A stretch of DNA of 64,000 nt from Tricholomella constricta (Eukaryota; Basidiomycota; Agaricomycetes; Agaricales; Lyophyllaceae): the NCBI GenBank assembly GCA_013368375.1, contig JAACJP010000066.1, positions 1 through 64,000 on the forward strand, given 5' to 3'. This document shows positions 51,512 through 60,640 of the stretch, piece by piece. The first letter of the stretch is position 1. Each line of letters opens with the position of its first letter. The notes under the pieces are model-generated. The model saw nothing but the letters and a program-made list of their open reading frames with translations, did no database searches and was not told the origin of the DNA. The translations under genes were made by a program, and so were the position numbers.

Positions 51512-52500
51512 TGGGAAGGGGTAGGGGCTGCGGTGTCACGGCGGTGGTCCAGCTGCGAGCCGGGGCGGGAGGGGACGACGAACTGGTCCAGGGTGCCTTG
51601 CCTGACCGGGCGGGGAGGTGCCTTGGGAATCTGCGGCGGAGCCGGGGGGGCATGGTCGACTCGGGGACGGTGTACAGGGGTCTCCTTCGATAGCTTGGGT
51701 GGAGCAGCAGCCCATGTCCAGGCTTCTCCAGTCGGGAAGTACGGCATGTGGTTCTCCGGGAGACGGGACTCCAGGTCATCGCACTGTTTCTTGAAGATGG
51801 GGCAGCTACGAGCGGAACTTGAGTGTTTCGACTCAGGTCCACATGTTACGCACCGGGGAGTAGGATTGGGGGGGCACTCCGTCGTAACGTGGTCAGGGCT
51901 GGCGCAAGTAGCGCAGCGTTCCGGGCTCTTGCAGGACGCCCGGATGTGGCCGTAGCGCTGGCACTTGTTGCAGCGAATGGGTTCCTTGAGGTCCTTACGG
52001 ATCACAACAAGGTGGCCCGCAACAAAGATGCGCTCCTGTAAAAGACGGTTAGCGGCCTCGGCAGTAGAGCAGACTACCTTCAGCGATGCTACGGTCTGTT
52101 TCGGGGATCGGCGGTCTGGTCGTTTGAGCCAGGAAGCGGACAGGATGGCACCACTGGGCAGGTCGTTGTCGTCCTCGATGACGTTGAGGTGATCTCTGTC
52201 GGAGGGGTCAAAGAACGCACCGCAGGGGACGAACCTGAATAAAAGGTTGTAGGCTTTCGCCTTGATTCTTGCGGAAGCGCCAAGGTGGGACTTTAGGAAT
52301 GCCAGTGTAGGGTCAGTAGCGTACTCTCGGAAACGACAGGCAGCATCAGCGGTGGACATCTCGAAGAGGTATGCGCCTCTATCGAGCGCCGCCAGCCCGC
52401 GAATGTACGTCTGTGATTCGGCCGGTGCCGATTCGCCTTCTTCGGTGATGTAGAAGTTACCCTCCAGAGCTCGGTCCAGTTCCTCAAGTTGCTTGTTCAT
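51508..52500 (-). CDS. LINE ORF1, nucleic-acid-binding protein
   Basis: 330 aa, ATG at 52500. The C-terminal half has three CCHC-type knuckles: CNKCQRYGHIRASC, CATCASPDHVTTEC and CVTCGPESKHSSSARSC. The N-terminal part is mixed alpha/beta with no clear match; the tail is Pro/Arg-rich. It packages LINE RNA. Its stop TGA overlaps the ORF2 ATG as ATGA, so ORF2 is probably made by reinitiation. Confidence 0.9.
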   Translation of the reverse strand: MNKQLEELDRALEGNFYITEEGESAPAESQTYIRGLAALDRGAYLFEMSTADAACRFREYATDPTLAFLKSHLGASARIKAKAYNLLFRFVPCGAFFDPSDRDHLNVIEDDNDLPSGAILSASWLKRPDRRSPKQTVASLKVVCSTAEAANRLLQERIFVAGHLVVIRKDLKEPIRCNKCQRYGHIRASCKSPERCATCASPDHVTTECPPNPTPRCVTCGPESKHSSSARSCPIFKKQCDDLESRLPENHMPYFPTGEAWTWAAAPPKLSKETPVHRPRVDHAPPAPPQIPKAPPRPVRQGTLDQFVVPSRPGSQLDHRRDTAAPTPSQ

Positions 52501-52714
52501 GGCCAGGCGGACTGCGTAGGAGCCGGCCGGCGAGCGGTCTGTGGGTGCTAGATCATCGTCAGGGTTAGCTTCGACCAGGATGGTACGGGCCCCCCTGAGG
52601 AGGCGTTGCTGAAGGCGGGTGTGCTGCTCGGTTGCCGAGGGGTTGGATGCAGCGGGTGGGGCTGTTGGGGGGGCCGGTCCTGGGCTGGATCTCGCGATGT
52701 CGGCCCAGGAGGGA
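52501..52714 (-). other. LINE 5' UTR
   Basis: 214 bp between ORF1 and the right TSD. G/C-rich; nothing else recognised. An internal promoter is expected in this class but not visible. Confidence 0.6.
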
Positions 52715-52727
52715 GTCGGTGTATATA

Positions 52728-53073
52728 CTTACACACTTCCTGTCGTTTCCCATCTCTCCCTGCGCGCGCCCGACGCCGATCCCGACCACCCGACATCCCG
52801 ACGTCGGCTGTCCCAACTCATGCCCGTACCCTGAGCCACGAGGATCAGACAGCGTCGGGAACGTGTCCATACACGCGCCGCAGACCATTCCTTGATTATT
52901 ATGTACAGTACTCGTATATAGTCGGCCCACTGGCATTGGGGATCCTTAGTCTATTCTCTTCGGATTCCCCTCTGCCAGGTAAGCCCCTCTTTACATTCCT
53001 TACTGTACTTAATATAACTTCGGATTCCCCTCTGCCAGTACGACTCAGCTCTGCTCGTGAGGTCGCCCTAACA
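52728..53073 (+). repeat. B2 5' LTR, right part
   Basis: Completes the LTR begun at 40760 and ends GTCGCCCTAACA. Contains TATATA at 52915-52920 and the self-primer segment at 52946-52957. Confidence 0.93.
52915..52957 (+). promoter_or_regulatory. B2 LTR core promoter and R start
   Basis: TATATA at 52915; TTAGTCTATTCT at 52946-52957, 31 bp further on, where transcription should begin. That 12-mer is the exact reverse complement of the primer site after the LTR. Confidence 0.7.
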
Positions 53074-53075
53074 GC

Positions 53076-53087
53076 AGAATAGACTAA
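53076..53087 (+). promoter_or_regulatory. B2 self-primer binding site
   Basis: AGAATAGACTAA, two bases after the LTR, complementary over 12 bases to 52946-52957. No tRNA-type TGG start is present. This is the arrangement known from self-priming Tf1-type elements. Confidence 0.75.
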
Positions 53088-53201
53088 ACCTAGGACCCGG
53101 CGAGGCCGACCGATCAAGCTTCCGCGTCGAAACACGTGTCTGCTACACGCAACCCGTCCAACACGCGCCCGCTCCGATCATCGCCCAAGCCCCGTCTCGA
53201 G

Positions 53202-54419
53202 ATGTCCGAATTCGGTGATTTTGACACGCTATCATCTCCCCCTGCGCTTACGCCAGAAGAGCGACTGGCGAGCCTCGAAACCACGATATCGGCTCTCTCC
53301 CACACCCAAACCTCCAACTCGGCCACCCTGGACCGCATCTCCTCTCTTTTAGATACCCTCGTTTTGGGGAACCCCCCCGCTGCCTCCCTAGCAGCATCCA
53401 CGACCCCCGCGACGCCGGCGCAACCCTCGCCGACGTCTCCCCCTCCGCGATCGGGATCGCACATTCGGCCGTCGCCTCCTCCCACCTACGATGGCGCACG
53501 ATCGGGCGGACGTGCCTTTTGGAATGCGTGTCAGCTCTACTTCTCGCTGACCACCGGGCAGTTCACCGACGACCACGCCCGAATTAGCTGGGTGTTGTCG
53601 TTCATGCAACACGGTCGTGCTGCCGACTTCGTCGGTCGCGTCTTTCAGTGCGGGTCGGTGAAGCGCGCGTTCCCGACCTGGGACAACTTCGTATCGAACT
53701 TCGAGAAGGAGTTCTTCCTGTTTGACGAGGTCGCCGACGCCGCGCTCATCCTCAAGTCAACGGCGTATTTCCAGAACGGGCGCACCATCGACGAGTACAT
53801 AGACTCGTTCAAGGCCCTGTGGGTCAAAGCCGATTACCCGGATGGTCGCCACCTGGTCCTCAAGTTCTGTCGGGGCATGGACCCGAAGCTTTCGAAGCGA
53901 CTCGGAAGCATCACCACGGGTCGGCCCAACGACTCCAAGATCGAGGACTGGCTAGCGATCGCCCGCTCCCAGGACTTCATCATGAGGACCGAGGAGGACT
54001 TCCACCGTCGGACACCTCCGACCATCCCGTCGGCTAGTCGCCCGACCGCCCTCGTCCCTGCGCCCCCAGTCGCGCCCGCTCTCCACTGGCGACCTTCTGC
54101 GCCACCAGTCGCTCCGGCTCGTGTGTCGGCTCCGACGCATGTCGCGCATGCCCCCCGAGCGCCGGCTCTTTCTCCTGGTGTCCCTGTGGACATTGATCGA
54201 TTCACCGGTCGCCCTGTTCGCGACGACAAGTGCCGTCGGTGCAAACAACCAGGGCACTTCTGGCGTGACTGTCCATTGCGCTTCGACATGCCCCACATCA
54301 TGCCGGAGGAACTGGATGAGCTGATCATGCAGCTACTGGCGCGCAAGGATGCGATCCCGGCTGACCCGGTTCCCGAGTCGGCCGACCCGACCGCCTTGGC
54401 CACGGAAGAGGATTTTTAG
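53202..54419 (+). CDS. B2 Gag
   Basis: 405 aa from ATG 53202 (MSEFGDFDTLSSPP), equivalent to the B3 start. Gag core (FFLFDEVADAALILKSTAYF, GMDPKLSKRLGSITTGRP) and zinc knuckle CRRCKQPGHFWRDC. Ends GAT TTT TAG at 54411-54419, the frameshift site. Confidence 0.92.
   Translation: MSEFGDFDTLSSPPALTPEERLASLETTISALSHTQTSNSATLDRISSLLDTLVLGNPPAASLAASTTPATPAQPSPTSPPPRSGSHIRPSPPPTYDGARSGGRAFWNACQLYFSLTTGQFTDDHARISWVLSFMQHGRAADFVGRVFQCGSVKRAFPTWDNFVSNFEKEFFLFDEVADAALILKSTAYFQNGRTIDEYIDSFKALWVKADYPDGRHLVLKFCRGMDPKLSKRLGSITTGRPNDSKIEDWLAIARSQDFIMRTEEDFHRRTPPTIPSASRPTALVPAPPVAPALHWRPSAPPVAPARVSAPTHVAHAPRAPALSPGVPVDIDRFTGRPVRDDKCRRCKQPGHFWRDCPLRFDMPHIMPEELDELIMQLLARKDAIPADPVPESADPTALATEEDF
54411..54419 (+). 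promoter_or_regulatory. B2 gag-pol frameshift site candidate
   Basis: GAUUUUUAG: five Us ending in the gag stop, followed by UCGCACAACGGGU as in B3. Pol is open in the -1 frame through this point and has no ATG near its start. Confidence 0.6.
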
Positions 54420-57400
54420 TCGCACAACGGGTGAAAAGTACGCCCCCGTTGTCTAGTCGTAATCGGTTCGCCCCCCTATCTGTAGAGTACCCCAATATAC
54501 TTAATATTGCTGCTACTTCTATGGGTGAACCAATCGACGAAGACGTACAATCCTCCCCTGACCAATCGCCATCTCCGTCGGTCGCTCCAACCAAGCCGAC
54601 TGCACCGTCGCGTCGCGGACTACCACGCTGGGAAAAACGACTACCCCGTCGCTTCGTGATCGCCGCCTCCCCCGACTCCTTATCCCTGTCGCTCAAGGTC
54701 GAGCTTGAGACCACCGACACCCAGGAGACGCACTCGCTCTCCGCCCTTGTTGACAGCGGAGCCACTGGATGCTTCATTAACACCGCCTTTGTTGAGAAGC
54801 ACAAACTGAAGACCCGACCGTTAAACCGCCCTACACTAGCCTATAACGTCGATGGAACCCCTAACCAAGCGGGCGCCATCGGATATGTTGTAGACGCGGT
54901 TCTACGCTACGACGGTCACTCCGAACGGGTGCTGTTTGCGGTTGCAGGCATCGGGAAGCAGGATCTCATCCTCGGATTCACCTGGCTTCGAGACCACAAC
55001 CCCGACATTGATTGGGCGACGAAAAGGGTGAAAATGAGTCGGGCGCCGTCGCGTTGCGACACCTGCAAGGTTGAGGCCAAGGAAGAGCGGCGCTCATGCA
55101 CCAAACTGCGAGCTGCCATTCGGGCCTGTCGGGCGGAAGGAATTCCGACCACAGAGCCGGATCTGCGTGCCCCGACCAGCCCCTACGTCGAGGACGACTC
55201 TGACACGGACGAATTCCTCCCCTACACCCCAGTCATGGAGGAACCCGATCCAGAGTCGGACGACTTCCTTGCGGAGACCTTCCTGAACGGCGACCGCATC
55301 TTTGCGACTGCGATCCACCCTCCTCCGACTGTGGCGCACATCCGTGCCAGTCAAACGACATCGCAGCGACTCGCGGAGGCGCATGCCGCGAACTCTGTGC
55401 CCAAGTCATTCCGCGACGCCGTTCCGACCCACCTCCATGACTTTGAGGACGTTTTCTCCAAGGTCGCGTTCGACGAACTCCCCGATCGCAAACAGTGGGA
55501 TCACGCGATTGAGTTGGAGCTGGGCGCTTCACCGTCCGGCACCAAAGTCTACCCACTGTCGCCGGCGGAGCAAGTCGAGCTCGATGTGTTCCTCAAGGAG
55601 AACCTCGAGTCGGGTCGGATCCGTCCGTCGAAGTCGCCCATGGCTTCGCCAGTGTTCTTCATCAAGAAGAAGGATGGTGCGCTCCGGCTGGTGCAGGACT
55701 ATCGGACGCTCAACGCGCTTACGGTGAAGAACCGGTACCCATTGCCGCTGATTAGCGAACTGGTGAACAACCTCCGCGGCGCGCGGTACTTCACCAAGCT
55801 GGACGTCCGATGGGGGTACAACAACGTTCGGATCAAGGAAGGCAACGAGTGGAAGGCAGCGTTTCGGACGAACCGCGGTCTCTTTGAGCCGCTCGTCATG
55901 TTCTTCGGCCTCACGAACAGCCCCGCCACATTCCAGACCATGATGAATGACATCTTCCGCGATCTGATCGCCGAGGGTGTTGTTTGCGTGTACCTTGACG
56001 ATATCTTGATTTACACCAAGACTCTCGAGGAACACCGTTGGGTCGCGCGACTCGTACTGGACCGACTCCGCGAACATAAGTTGTTCTTAAAACCCGAGAA
56101 ATGCGAGTTCGAACAGACCAAGGTCGAGTATCTTGGGCTGATCATTTCGCAAGGGCAAGCGGAGATGGACCCGGTGAAGGTCGCAGGAGTGTTGGAATGG
56201 CCAGCACCGAAGAACAAGAAGGAAGTGCAAGCGTTCCTAGGCTTCACTAACTTCTACCGACGGTTCATCCAGGACTTCTCGCACCACGCCCGACCCCTGT
56301 TCGATCTGACGGGCAAGGACGTCGCCTGGCACTGGGAAGCGTCGGAGCAGTCGGCCTTTGACCTTCTGAAGTCTGTGATCACGTCGCGACCGGTGCTTGC
56401 ATTCCCCGACAACGACCGACCGTACCGCATCGAAGCTGACTCGTCCGACTTCGCGACGGGCGCGGTCCTGTCGCAAGAGTCGCTGTCCGATGGCAAGTGG
56501 CACCCAGTCGCGTTCTACTCGAAGAGCTTGAACGCAGTCGAGCGGAACTACGAGATCCACGACAAGGAGATGCTGGCGATCATCTGGTCTCTGGAGGAGT
56601 GGCGGCATTTTGTGGAAGGCGCAAAGCACAAGGTGGAGATCTTGACCGACCACAAGAACCTTGAGTACTTCCTCACCGCGAAGAAACTCAATCGGAGGCA
56701 AGCCCGCTGGTCACTCTCCCTCGCCAACTTCGACTTTACCCTCCACCACCGTCCGGGACGCAGCATGGGCAAACCCGACGCCCTATCGCGTCGCGCTGAT
56801 CACGGCGACGGAAGTGGCGACAATGCCGACATCGTGCTCCTCAAACCCGAGTTCTTCGCGATTCGCGCGACCGAGGGTCTGGTACTGGTCGGAGAAGAAG
56901 ACGATGTGCTGAAGGCGATTCGCAAGGGCAATCGCAACGGCGCACAGGAGGACGCGGTCGCGAAAGCGGCGCAACTGGTCAAAGCATCCAAGACTGCCGG
57001 TCGCTCCCTATGCTTCGGCGAGTGGGGGGAGGAAGGCGGTCTGCTCACGTTCCGTGGACGGATCTATGTCCCGAACGTTCCTGACCTTCGCCGACGCATT
57101 GTGGAACAACACCACGACTCCAAGGTCGCCGGTCACCCGGGTCGCTGGAAGACGTTAGAGCTGGTGTCGCGCAACTACTGGTGGCCGCAGATGTCACGCT
57201 TTGTCGGTTCCTACACCAGCACCTGCGACATGTGCTTGCGCACGAAACCCTGCCGCCAACTCCCCGTCGGACAGCTGCAGCCGCTCCCAATCCCTGAAGG
57301 TCGCTGGAACGTCGTCTCGGTGGACTTCATCACCGAGCTCCCCGAGTCCAACGGCCACGACGCGATCATGAACGTCGTGGATTCGGTCGGAAAGCGAGCG

Positions 57401-58042
57401 CACTTCATAGCATCGCATACGACCTGTTCGGCCTTGGGAGCTGCCAACCTCTACCGTCGTCACGTCTGGAAGCTGCACGGTCTCCCCCACGCATTCGTCT
57501 CCGATCGAGGTCCACAGTTCGTCGCCGAGTTCACGCGCGAGCTGTACCGACTCCTGGGTATCAAGCTGTCGGCTTCGACGGCATACCACCCGCAGACCGA
57601 CGGGCAGACTGAGCGCGTCAACCAGGAGCTGGAACAGTTCCTGCGGGTCTTCTGCAACGAGCGCCAGAATGACTGGGAGGACCTTTTGCCCGACGCCGAA
57701 TTCAGTTACAACAACCATGTACATTCGGCGACGCAGCAGACCCCCTTCCTGCTCGACACTGGTCGGCATCCGCGTATGGGCTTTGAGCCGCGTCGGGGCG
57801 CTTCCAAGAACGAGTCGGCCGACGAGTTTGTGGAGCGCATGAAGGAAGCCCAGGAGGAAGCCAAGGCGGCGCTTGCAAAGGCAAAGGACGACATGGAGCG
57901 GTATTACAACCAGCGACACGCCCCAGCGCCCGACTACCAGCCTGGCGACAAGGTGTACTTGGACGCGGCCGACATTTCTACGACCCGACCGTCTAAGAAG
58001 TTGTCGCATCGCTACCTCGGCCCTTTCGTCGTGCAAAGGTGA
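54416..58042 (+). pseudogene. B2 Pol: protease to integrase, nonsense before the chromodomain
   Basis: Protease SALVDSGATGCFINTAF with QDLILGFTWL; RT PVFFIKKKDGALRLVQDYRT, VMFFGLTNSPATFQTM, catalytic VCVYLDDILIYT; RNase H IEADSSDFATGAVLSQ; integrase HHDSKVAGHPG...CDMCLRTKPC, VDFITELPESNGHD, FVSDRGPQFV, YHPQTDGQTERVNQELEQF. It ends at TGA 58040-58042 after RYLGPFVVQR, where B1 has CGA (Arg). Catalytic residues are intact, so a chromodomain-less Pol could be made. Confidence 0.9.
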
Positions 58043-58456
58043 GTCGGTCCGCTCGCATATCGCCTCCTGTTGCCTCAGTCCATGAAGCGCATCCATCCGG
58101 TCGTTCACGTCGTAAAGCTTGTCCCCGCCGTCGCGGACCCCATCGAAGGTCGGCAGTCTGATCCACCGCAGCCCCCAGATATCATCAACGACGAGCCCCA
58201 CTACGAAGTCCACAAAATCCTCGACAGCCGCATCTTTCGCAAGAAACTTCAGTACAAGATCTTGTGGAAAGGCTACGGCTACGAAGAAGCTTCGTGGGAG
58301 CCCCGGGAGAATGTCGCCGCCCCCGACCTGGTGCGCAAATTCCACCGCGACAATCCTGATGCTGCGCGCCACATCCGTGGCATCTTCACTCTGTCCCCCG
58401 CCGTCTTTGCCACCGTCACCCCACACCGAGTCGTTGCGATTCAAGAGGGGGGGTGA
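58043..58456 (+). pseudogene. B2 Pol remainder: chromodomain
   Basis: Same frame after the TGA, open to the normal stop TGA at 58454-58456. Contains PHYEVHKILDSRIFRKKLQY and LWKGYGYEEASWEPRENVAA, a complete chromodomain sequence. The polypurine tract (AAGAG7) lies at its end. Confidence 0.88.
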
Positions 58457-58926
58457 TGTTAGGGGAACTCCCGTTCGCGCCCTCCGACGCTCACCGATCG
58501 TCCCCCCGCTCATGCGATCGCTCCCCCGACCGTTCGCGATCCCGACCCCCGACGCTCCGACCCAAGCGTCGGTGTATATACTTACACACTTCCTGTCGTT
58601 TCCCATCTCTCCCTGCGCGCGCCCGACGCCGATCCCGACCACCCGACATCCCGACGTCGGCTGTCCCAACTCGTGCCCGTACCCTGAGCCACGAGGATTG
58701 GACAGCGTCGGGAACGTGTCCATACACGCGCCGCAGACCATTCCTTGATTATTATGTACAGTACTCGTATATAGTCGGCCCACTGGCATTGGGGATCCTT
58801 AGTCTATTCTCTTCGGATTCCCCTCTGCCAGGTAAGCCCCTCTTTACATTCCTTACTGTACTTAATATAACTTCGGATTCCCCTCTGCCAGTACGACTCA
58901 GCTCTGCTCGTGAGGTCGCCCTAACA
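58457..58926 (+). repeat. B2 3' LTR (470 bp)
   Basis: TGTTAGGGGAAC...GTCGCCCTAACA, followed by the TSD CACCA. Four substitutions relative to the 5' LTR. Confidence 0.95.
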
Positions 58927-58931
58927 CACCA

Positions 58932-59415
58932 CGCATATGGAATACGCGGCTCAACAACGCCTCCACGGCTATGCGGCAGCAGTCCAGCACGCCATGAAAC
59001 GAAGAACCACACTCGACAAACCAGTCCTCGCCGAAACAAAACAAGAAATCATATTCAAGACGGGCGACCTACATACAGGTCTACAGGAACGATCCGGACT
59101 ACATCTTCAAAACCGAACGCAAGCTTCTACCCAAGTGGTCGGTCCCGAGAAAGGTCATTGGCCGAAATGTCAACTCGCACGCGCTGCAAACACTGGAGGG
59201 CGCGGAGATGTCAGACAACTTTGGCGCACGGAGGCTACGGCGATTATGGCCAAGACCAGGAACGAAATTCGCAGAGGAACAGGCACCGATAGAAAGCCGG
59301 CTAGCGCAACAGGTCGCGAACCCCGAAGAAATGCAGCAGAACGCGGAACGACAAGAAGCGGAGGATACAGGAAGAGTTCGAATGTCGAAAGGGCGACGCG
59401 GACGTCGCCACGCGG
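58932..59415 (+). pseudogene. A3 Pol C-terminal remnant
   Basis: Matches A2 Pol from EYAAQQRLHGYAAAVQHAMK to the end (NFGARRLRRLWPRPGTKFAE). A small insertion near 59075 shifts the frame after TGDL; the original would read VYRNDPDYIFKTE. The rest of Pol is deleted. Confidence 0.82.
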
Positions 59416-59427
59416 GGGGGGGGCACA

Positions 59428-59617
59428 TGGAGTGTCGTGGAGCGACACTCCAAGGCAGCAGAGCGAAGGGAGGTAGCATATTTGGTTCTGTTTGGCAAGA
59501 GCTTCGGTCGCTTAGTCATAGTTCAACCAATACGGGCAGTCAGTAGATGAGAATAATACCTTTCCTGCCGTCTGCGTTCTCAATCCAGTCAGGCAATGGC
59601 CAGCTGGGGGCACTCCA
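59428..59617 (+). repeat. A3 3' LTR (190 bp)
   Basis: Matches 39005-39194 except for GCATAT/GCGTAT and TTCGGTC/TTCAGTC, both CpG transitions. Confidence 0.93.
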
Positions 59618-59669
59618 GCAGATACATTCCGGATACGTGCCATGTCCACAACCATTATGACCACAAACT

Positions 59670-60415
59670 AAAGGCAGGAGAGCGGGGCCGGATTATGATT
59701 ACACCCTCCCGGAATGCCCGCCAATCCGGATTGTGGAGAGCGGGGCCGGATTATAATTACACCCTCCCGGAATGCCCGCCAATCCGGATTGTGGAGAGCG
59801 GGGCCGGATTATAATTACACCCTCCCGGAATGCCCGCCAATCCGGATTGTGGAGAGCAGGGCCGGATTATAATTACACCCTCCCGGAATGCCCGCCAATC
59901 CGGATTGTGGAGAGCAGGGCCGGATTATAATTACACCCTCCCGGAATGCCCGCCAATCCGGATTGTGGAGAGCGGGGCCGGATTATAATTACACCTGCCC
60001 GGAATGCCCACCAATCCGGATTGTGGTGAGCGGGGCCGGATTATAATTACACCCTCCCGGAATGCCCGCCAATCCGGATTGTGGAGAGCGGGACCGGATT
60101 ATGAATTTTAATCCACCCTCCCGGATGGGTGTCCCCACTCTCACACGCACCGATACACCCTCCCGGAATGCCCGCCAATCCGGATTGTGGAGAGCGGGAC
60201 CGGATTATGAATTTTAATCCACCCTCCCGGATGGGTGTCCCCACTCTCACACGCACCGATACACCCTCCCGGAATGCCCGCCAATCCGGATTGTGGAGAG
60301 CGGGACCGGATTATGAATTTTAATCCACCCTCCCGGATGGGTGTCCCCACTCTCACATGCACCAATACACCCTGCCGGAATGCCCGCCAATCCGGATTGT
60401 GGAGAGCGGATGAAT
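59670..60415 (+). repeat. 58-bp and 106-bp minisatellite near the K2 alpha end
   Basis: About seven units of 58 bp (GAGAGCGGGGCCGGATTATA then ATTACACCCTCCCGGAATGC then CCGCCAATCCGGATTGTG), followed by about three 106-bp units in which a 48-bp insert (AATTTTAATCCACCCTCCCG, GGGTGTCCCCACTCTCACAC) expands the basic unit. Open frames here are repeat translations. The flanks 59618-59669 and 60416-60640 contain no supported gene. Confidence 0.9.
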
Positions 60416-60640
60416 ACACCCTCCCGGGGGCAAATTTATCCCCACTCTCATATGTTGCGTGCGCGGATCTGCTATCTGTTATAACTGCCCGCCCACCCGG
60501 ATTCGGATTGGGAGGGGAACCGGATTCCAATTCACCGGGTCCGGATAGACCAATGGCCTGGATTGATGCCGCAGGTGCGGATGGCAGATTGGACTCGGTT
60601 GGTCCACAGCGGGCACTTTGTCATCGTTACTGGTGGTACA

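Larger units (their letters stand above)
40884..52714 (-). mobile_element. LINE (non-LTR retrotransposon), Tad1-like, interrupted by A2
   Basis: Minus strand, 13-bp TSD GTCGGTGTATATA (40871-40883 and 52715-52727), and a 13-base T run at 40884-40896, which is its poly(A) tail. Without A2 it is about 5.7 kb: 5' UTR about 214 bp, ORF1, ORF2 and 3' UTR 40897-41292. Domain order (endonuclease, RT, RNase H, CCHC) fits fungal Tad1-type elements; the clade call is tentative. It appears full length. Confidence 0.92.
40760..58926 (+). mobile_element. B2: chromovirus with a LINE inside its 5' LTR
   Basis: TSD CACCA at 40755-40759 and 58927-58931. The 5' LTR is split (40760-40883 and 52728-53073, 470 bp in total); the 3' LTR is 58457-58926 (470 bp). 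Gag and pol are open except for one TGA before the chromodomain. The four LTR differences are all CpG transitions. Confidence 0.94.
39005..59617 (+). mobile_element. A3: decayed A-family element containing B2
   Basis: Two 190-bp LTRs (39005-39194 and 59428-59617) differing at two CpG sites, flanked by GCGG and GCAG (4-bp TSD with one CpG-type change). Gag is present but most of pol is missing: gag/pol-start sequence jumps to the pol C-terminus at the B2 site. The deletion predates B2, whose TSD joins the two deleted ends. Confidence 0.88.

Noticed and set aside
57194..58789. 531-codon open frame antisense to B2 Pol
   Set aside because: It mirrors the GC-rich integrase/chromodomain coding strand; equivalent antisense frames appear opposite B1 and B3 and encode no recognisable protein.
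59670..60530. CRISPR-like array
   Set aside because: Direct tandem repeats without unique spacers, in a eukaryotic transposon; it is a minisatellite.
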